A stretch of DNA of 9,081 nucleotides from an uncultured Paracoccaceae bacterium (lineage in GTDB: Bacteria; Pseudomonadota; Alphaproteobacteria; Rhodobacterales; Rhodobacteraceae): NCBI GenBank assembly GCA_937907485.1, contig CALESR010000393.1:1-9081 (forward strand), read 5' to 3'. The position numbers were made by a program, and so were the translations under genes. Numbering within the stretch: position 1 is the stretch's first letter; every line of letters begins with the position of its first letter. Positions 5,832-9,081 of the stretch are shown here, one piece after another. The notes beneath the pieces were generated by a model, which was not told where the DNA came from, did not search any database, and saw only the letters and a list, made by a program, of their open reading frames with translations.

Positions 5832-8800
5832 TTGAGTTCACGAAGCGCAACACTGACCCCGGGCCAGATCGGTTTGCTGCTGGAAAGCGATCTGGCGGGC
5901 AAACCGGCGCTGAACGTGTTGCAGGTTCTGGTCCGGTTCACTGGCGAAACGCCGGATGCCGCGCGATTGCAGCAGGCCTGGACCGAGGTTGCGCGGCGCC
6001 ATGACGTGCTGCGGCTGGTCGTGACGCCCTTGTCACCCCAAGGCGCGTTACAGACCCTGCGCGCCGAGCCCATGCTCGATTTCGATCAGGTCGCGTTGCC
6101 GGACGCGGACGCGCTGGACTTCTGGCTGGAGGCCGACCGCCGCCGCGGCGCGCCGGTGGATGCAGTGCCGAACTGGCGGCTGCGACTGGTGACCCTTGGT
6201 GCGGGGTCGTCGCTGCTGGTCTGGACCTTTCACCACGCGCTGCTCGACGGCGGCGGGTATCAACTGCTGCTGCGCGAGGCTTTCGCGCTTTATGACGCGG
6301 CGCTGCACGGCGGGGTCCCCAGCCTGCCACCTGCGGTGTCGTTCCTTGACCACTGCGACGCGTTGGCGGCTGTCGACCACGACCCGGCGCGGGCCTATTT
6401 CCGCACGCATCTGGCGGGCTTCGATCAGGCCAACCGGCTGGCCCCCGTGTTTCTGGCGCCTGAGGGGTCCGGCGCCGACCCCCAGATCCGGCGCCACCTT
6501 TGCGACGGGCTGAACGCCGATGCGGCGGAAGCCCTGCGCCGCGCGGCCCGGAGTGCGGGGGTCAGCACCGCCACGATGATCTTTGCCGCCTGGGGGCTGG
6601 TGCTGGCGCGCTGTTCGGGGCGCGACGAGGCGGTCTTTGGTGTCACCCGCTCGGGCCGGTTTTTGCTGGAGAACGCGCAGACCTGCGCCGGGTGCCAGAT
6701 CAACACCCTGCCTTGCCGCGTCAACTTGCAGCGGGCGACGCTGGGCGATCTGCTGGCGCAGGTGCACGACCATTCGCAGGCGATGCGGGCGTTTGAACTG
6801 ACCCCGCTGTCCGAAGTGGCCAGCGTCTGCGACCTGCCCGGCGGCGCGGCGCTGTTTGACAGCATCGTGGTCTTTGACCGCCAGTCGGTCGACGCGTTGA
6901 TGCAGGCCGAGGGGCCACACTGGTCCAACCGCACCGCCGAGGAGCGCAGCCAGATCGCGACGCCCCTGACGCTCTCGGTGCATGACGATCCCCGGATGGC
7001 GCTGCGGCTGGAATATGACCCTGCAGCGATCTCCGCCGAGGGGGCCACGCGGTTGCTGACGTATCTGCGCAATGTGCTGGCGGCAATGACGGGCGATTGC
7101 GCCCGCTCGCTGGCCCTGCTCGACATGTTGCCTGCCGAGGAAAACGCGCAGCTTCTTGATCTGGCGCGCGCCGATCAGGGCACCGATCCGGGAGCTGCCG
7201 ATGCCGCGCTGCTGGTGGCAATCGAGACCATCGCACAGCAAGACCCTGATCGCCCGGCGCTGGTGCAGATTGGCCAGCCCGACACCCTTGGTTTTGGCGC
7301 GTTGAACCGACGTGCGAACCATCTGGCCTGGCAATTGCGCCAAGACGGCGTGCAGCCGGGCGACATCGTCGGTCTGGCCCTGCCGCGCGGCGCCGACTAT
7401 GTCGCGGCCTTGCTGGCGGTCTGGAAGCTGCAAGCCGCCTTTCTGCCGCTCGATCCGGACTATCCCGCAGAGGCGCTGCAGGACATGATCGCGCGGGCAT
7501 CCGCGCGTCTGGTGTTGACCCATGCCGACACCCATGCCCGCCTTGCCGCCAGCCCGACCCCGTTGCGGGTGGTCGAGGGCGAAGCGATGCGCGACGAGGC
7601 CCCACCGCGCGGCGCGCATGATCCGCAATCGCGGGCCTATGTGCTCTATACCTCGGGATCGACCGGGCGGCCAAAGGCCGTGGCCATCGCCCACCGCGCG
7701 ATCAGCCATCATGCGGCAGCGATCCAACAGGCCTTTGCCCTGACTCCCGCTGACCGCGTGCTGCAATTCGCCAGTCTCAACTTTGACGTCTCGCTGGAGG
7801 AAATCTTGCCCAGTCTTGCCGCCGGTGCCTGCGTCGTGCTGCGCGACGACAGCGCCAAGGCGTCGCTTGCGCAGTTTCTGCAGGGGCTGGCGGAGGCAGG
7901 TGTGACAGTGCTGAACCTGCCCACAGCCTTCTGGACGCTGCTGGCCGCACATCTGGCCGAGACGCCGGGCGCCCTGCCGCCGCCCTCGGTCCGACTGGTG
8001 ATCGCGGGGGGCGAGCGCGTCTCGGCCAGTGCGCTGGCACTTTGGCTGGATCGGTGCCCCGGACAACGCTGGCTCAACGGATATGGGCCGACGGAAACCA
8101 CCATCACCGCGACCCTCTTTGACCCCATCGCCGCGGGCCATGACGGCGGCGAGGTGCCGATCGGCCGCCCTCTGGACCATTGCCGCGCCTATGTGCTGGC
8201 TGCCGATGGCAGTCTGGCGCCGCTGGGGGTGACGGGGGAACTGGCAATTGGCGGCAACGGGGTTGCGCTGGGGTATCTGGACCCGGCGCAGACCGCGCGG
8301 GTCTTTGTCGAGGACGCTCAGGGGGCGCGGCTTTACCGCAGCGGTGACCTCGCCAGTTGGCGGCCGGATCGTCAACTGGCCTATCATGGCCGCGCCGACC
8401 GGCAGGTCAAGCTGCGCGGCTTTCGGCTGGAACTGCAGGCGCTGGAATCCGTGCTCGAGGCCGACCCGCGGATCGCCGCCGCCGTCGTCAGTCTGGAGCG
8501 CGCGGGCAGCGCGCAGGCGCATCTGTTGGGCTGGGTGCGCCTGCGCAGCGCCGCCGATGCCCCGCCGCCCGAAGCCCTGACCGCCCTGCTCGCCGGGCAT
8601 CTGCCGCCAGCCGTCAAGGTCCGCGTTCTGGTGGTCGAGGACATGCCCCAAACCCGCGGCGGCAAGATCGACATGGCGCGCCTGCCCCGCCCGGCCTTGA
8701 CGGACGAGGTCACGCCCGAGGCCCCCGCCGACCCGACGACGGCGCGTTTGCAGGCGATCTTTGCCGAGATCCTCGACTTTGGCCCTGTCGGCCCGGATCA

Positions 8801-9081
8801 GTCGTTCTTTGACCTTGGCGGGCATTCGCTGCTGTCGATCCGGCTGATGGGCCTGATCGAGCGCGACTTTGGCCCGCGCCTGTCTCTGGCCGCGCTGTAT
8901 CGGGCGCCAACCCCGCGCGCATTGGCTGCCGAGGTGCTGGTCGCCGCATTGGCCGATGTGCCCGATTGCCTCATGCCGATCCAGCCGCTTGGCGATGCCC
9001 CGCCGATCTATGCGGTGCAGATCGTCGGGCCGGGCGGCAGTTTCTTTCAGCCGCTCGCCCGGCACCTGGGGGTGGATCAGC
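5832..9081 (+). CDS. Nonribosomal peptide synthetase, C-A-T-TE module (EntF-like architecture), 3' end cut off
   Basis: An uninterrupted frame of over 1,080 codons runs off the right edge. Domains, numbered from the TTG at 5832: condensation (about 5-430) beginning LTPGQIGLLL, with catalytic HHALLDG (134-140) and the INTLP motif near 290; adenylation (about 445-950) with TSGSTGRPK (607-615), NGYGPTETT (749-757), GELAIGG, YRSGDL, GRADRQVKLRGFR and the A10 lysine K945; carrier protein with FFDLGGHSLLSIRL, phosphopantetheine serine S999; and the start of a thioesterase (about 1040 on, IYAVQIVGPGGSFFQPLARHL). All visible catalytic residues are intact. The pocket residues read D652 V653 E656 N695 V723 A725 G750 I758 T759 K945. 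A lone C-A-T-TE module is the EntF layout, suggesting iterative use with release or cyclisation by the thioesterase. No ATG precedes the domain start: TTG 5832 fits the protein best, GTG 5781 is the alternative, and neither has a good ribosome binding site. Product unknown; a siderophore or other metallophore is a hypothesis. Confidence 0.9.
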   Translation, partial: MSSRSATLTPGQIGLLLESDLAGKPALNVLQVLVRFTGETPDAARLQQAWTEVARRHDVLRLVVTPLSPQGALQTLRAEPMLDFDQVALPDADALDFWLEADRRRGAPVDAVPNWRLRLVTLGAGSSLLVWTFHHALLDGGGYQLLLREAFALYDAALHGGVPSLPPAVSFLDHCDALAAVDHDPARAYFRTHLAGFDQANRLAPVFLAPEGSGADPQIRRHLCDGLNADAAEALRRAARSAGVSTATMIFAAWGLVLARCSGRDEAVFGVTRSGRFLLENAQTCAGCQINTLPCRVNLQRATLGDLLAQVHDHSQAMRAFELTPLSEVASVCDLPGGAALFDSIVVFDRQSVDALMQAEGPHWSNRTAEERSQIATPLTLSVHDDPRMALRLEYDPAAISAEGATRLLTYLRNVLAAMTGDCARSLALLDMLPAEENAQLLDLARADQGTDPGAADAALLVAIETIAQQDPDRPALVQIGQPDTLGFGALNRRANHLAWQLRQDGVQPGDIVGLALPRGADYVAALLAVWKLQAAFLPLDPDYPAEALQDMIARASARLVLTHADTHARLAASPTPLRVVEGEAMRDEAPPRGAHDPQSRAYVLYTSGSTGRPKAVAIAHRAISHHAAAIQQAFALTPADRVLQFASLNFDVSLEEILPSLAAGACVVLRDDSAKASLAQFLQGLAEAGVTVLNLPTAFWTLLAAHLAETPGALPPPSVRLVIAGGERVSASALALWLDRCPGQRWLNGYGPTETTITATLFDPIAAGHDGGEVPIGRPLDHCRAYVLAADGSLAPLGVTGELAIGGNGVALGYLDPAQTARVFVEDAQGARLYRSGDLASWRPDRQLAYHGRADRQVKLRGFRLELQALESVLEADPRIAAAVVSLERAGSAQAHLLGWVRLRSAADAPPPEALTALLAGHLPPAVKVRVLVVEDMPQTRGGKIDMARLPRPALTDEVTPEAPADPTTARLQAIFAEILDFGPVGPDQSFFDLGGHSLLSIRLMGLIERDFGPRLSLAALYRAPTPRALAAEVLVAALADVPDCLMPIQPLGDAPPIYAVQIVGPGGSFFQPLARHLGVDQ

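Noticed and set aside
6048..9065. A 1,005-codon open frame on the minus strand opposite the NRPS gene.
   Set aside because: Its translation is Arg/Gln/Gly/His-rich with no recognisable domain. The plus strand here encodes a colinear C-A-T-TE synthetase with all motifs, so the antisense frame is an artefact of G/C third-position bias.

Overview
The window is GC-rich DNA with strong G/C third-position bias and closely packed genes. Protein and codon style suggest an alphaproteobacterium, most likely in the Rhodobacterales (Rhodobacter/Paracoccus-like). This assignment is an inference from familiarity with the families; no marker gene is present.

Layout, left to right. (1) The last ~50 codons of an unidentified plus-strand gene (1-158). 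(2) A minus-strand Fur-family regulator (149-568), best read as a manganese-responsive Mur/Fur. (3) A 128-bp divergent control region with two related operator-like sites, a TTGACA -35 box and a Fur-box-like core. (4) A four-gene plus-strand operon, sitABCD (697-4167): the periplasmic binding protein, ATPase and two permeases of an ABC importer for Mn(II) (and possibly Fe(II)). All three internal junctions are 4-bp ATGA overlaps. (5) A minus-strand pair (4164-5665): a DUF1007-type secreted protein and a NicO/RcnA-type membrane transporter, probably for nickel, cobalt or a similar divalent metal. This pair converges on sitD with a 4-bp overlap of stop codons. (6) A 166-bp intergenic gap holding a run of seven G. 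(7) A large plus-strand nonribosomal peptide synthetase gene starting near 5832 and open to the last base of the window. Its domain order is condensation, adenylation, carrier protein, start of thioesterase.

Functionally the window is about metals. The Fur-family protein probably represses the sit operon (and perhaps itself) when manganese is replete. The DUF1007/NicO pair handles a second divalent metal. The synthetase has the C-A-T-TE architecture of EntF, the iterative single-module enzyme of enterobactin synthesis. Its hand-derived adenylation pocket (D-V-E-N-V-A-G-I-T-K) is not the EntF serine code and shares part of the pattern reported for modified ornithines. A metallophore product is therefore a reasonable hypothesis, but nothing in the window proves it. 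No RNA genes, insertion sequences, CRISPR arrays or clear rho-independent terminators were seen.
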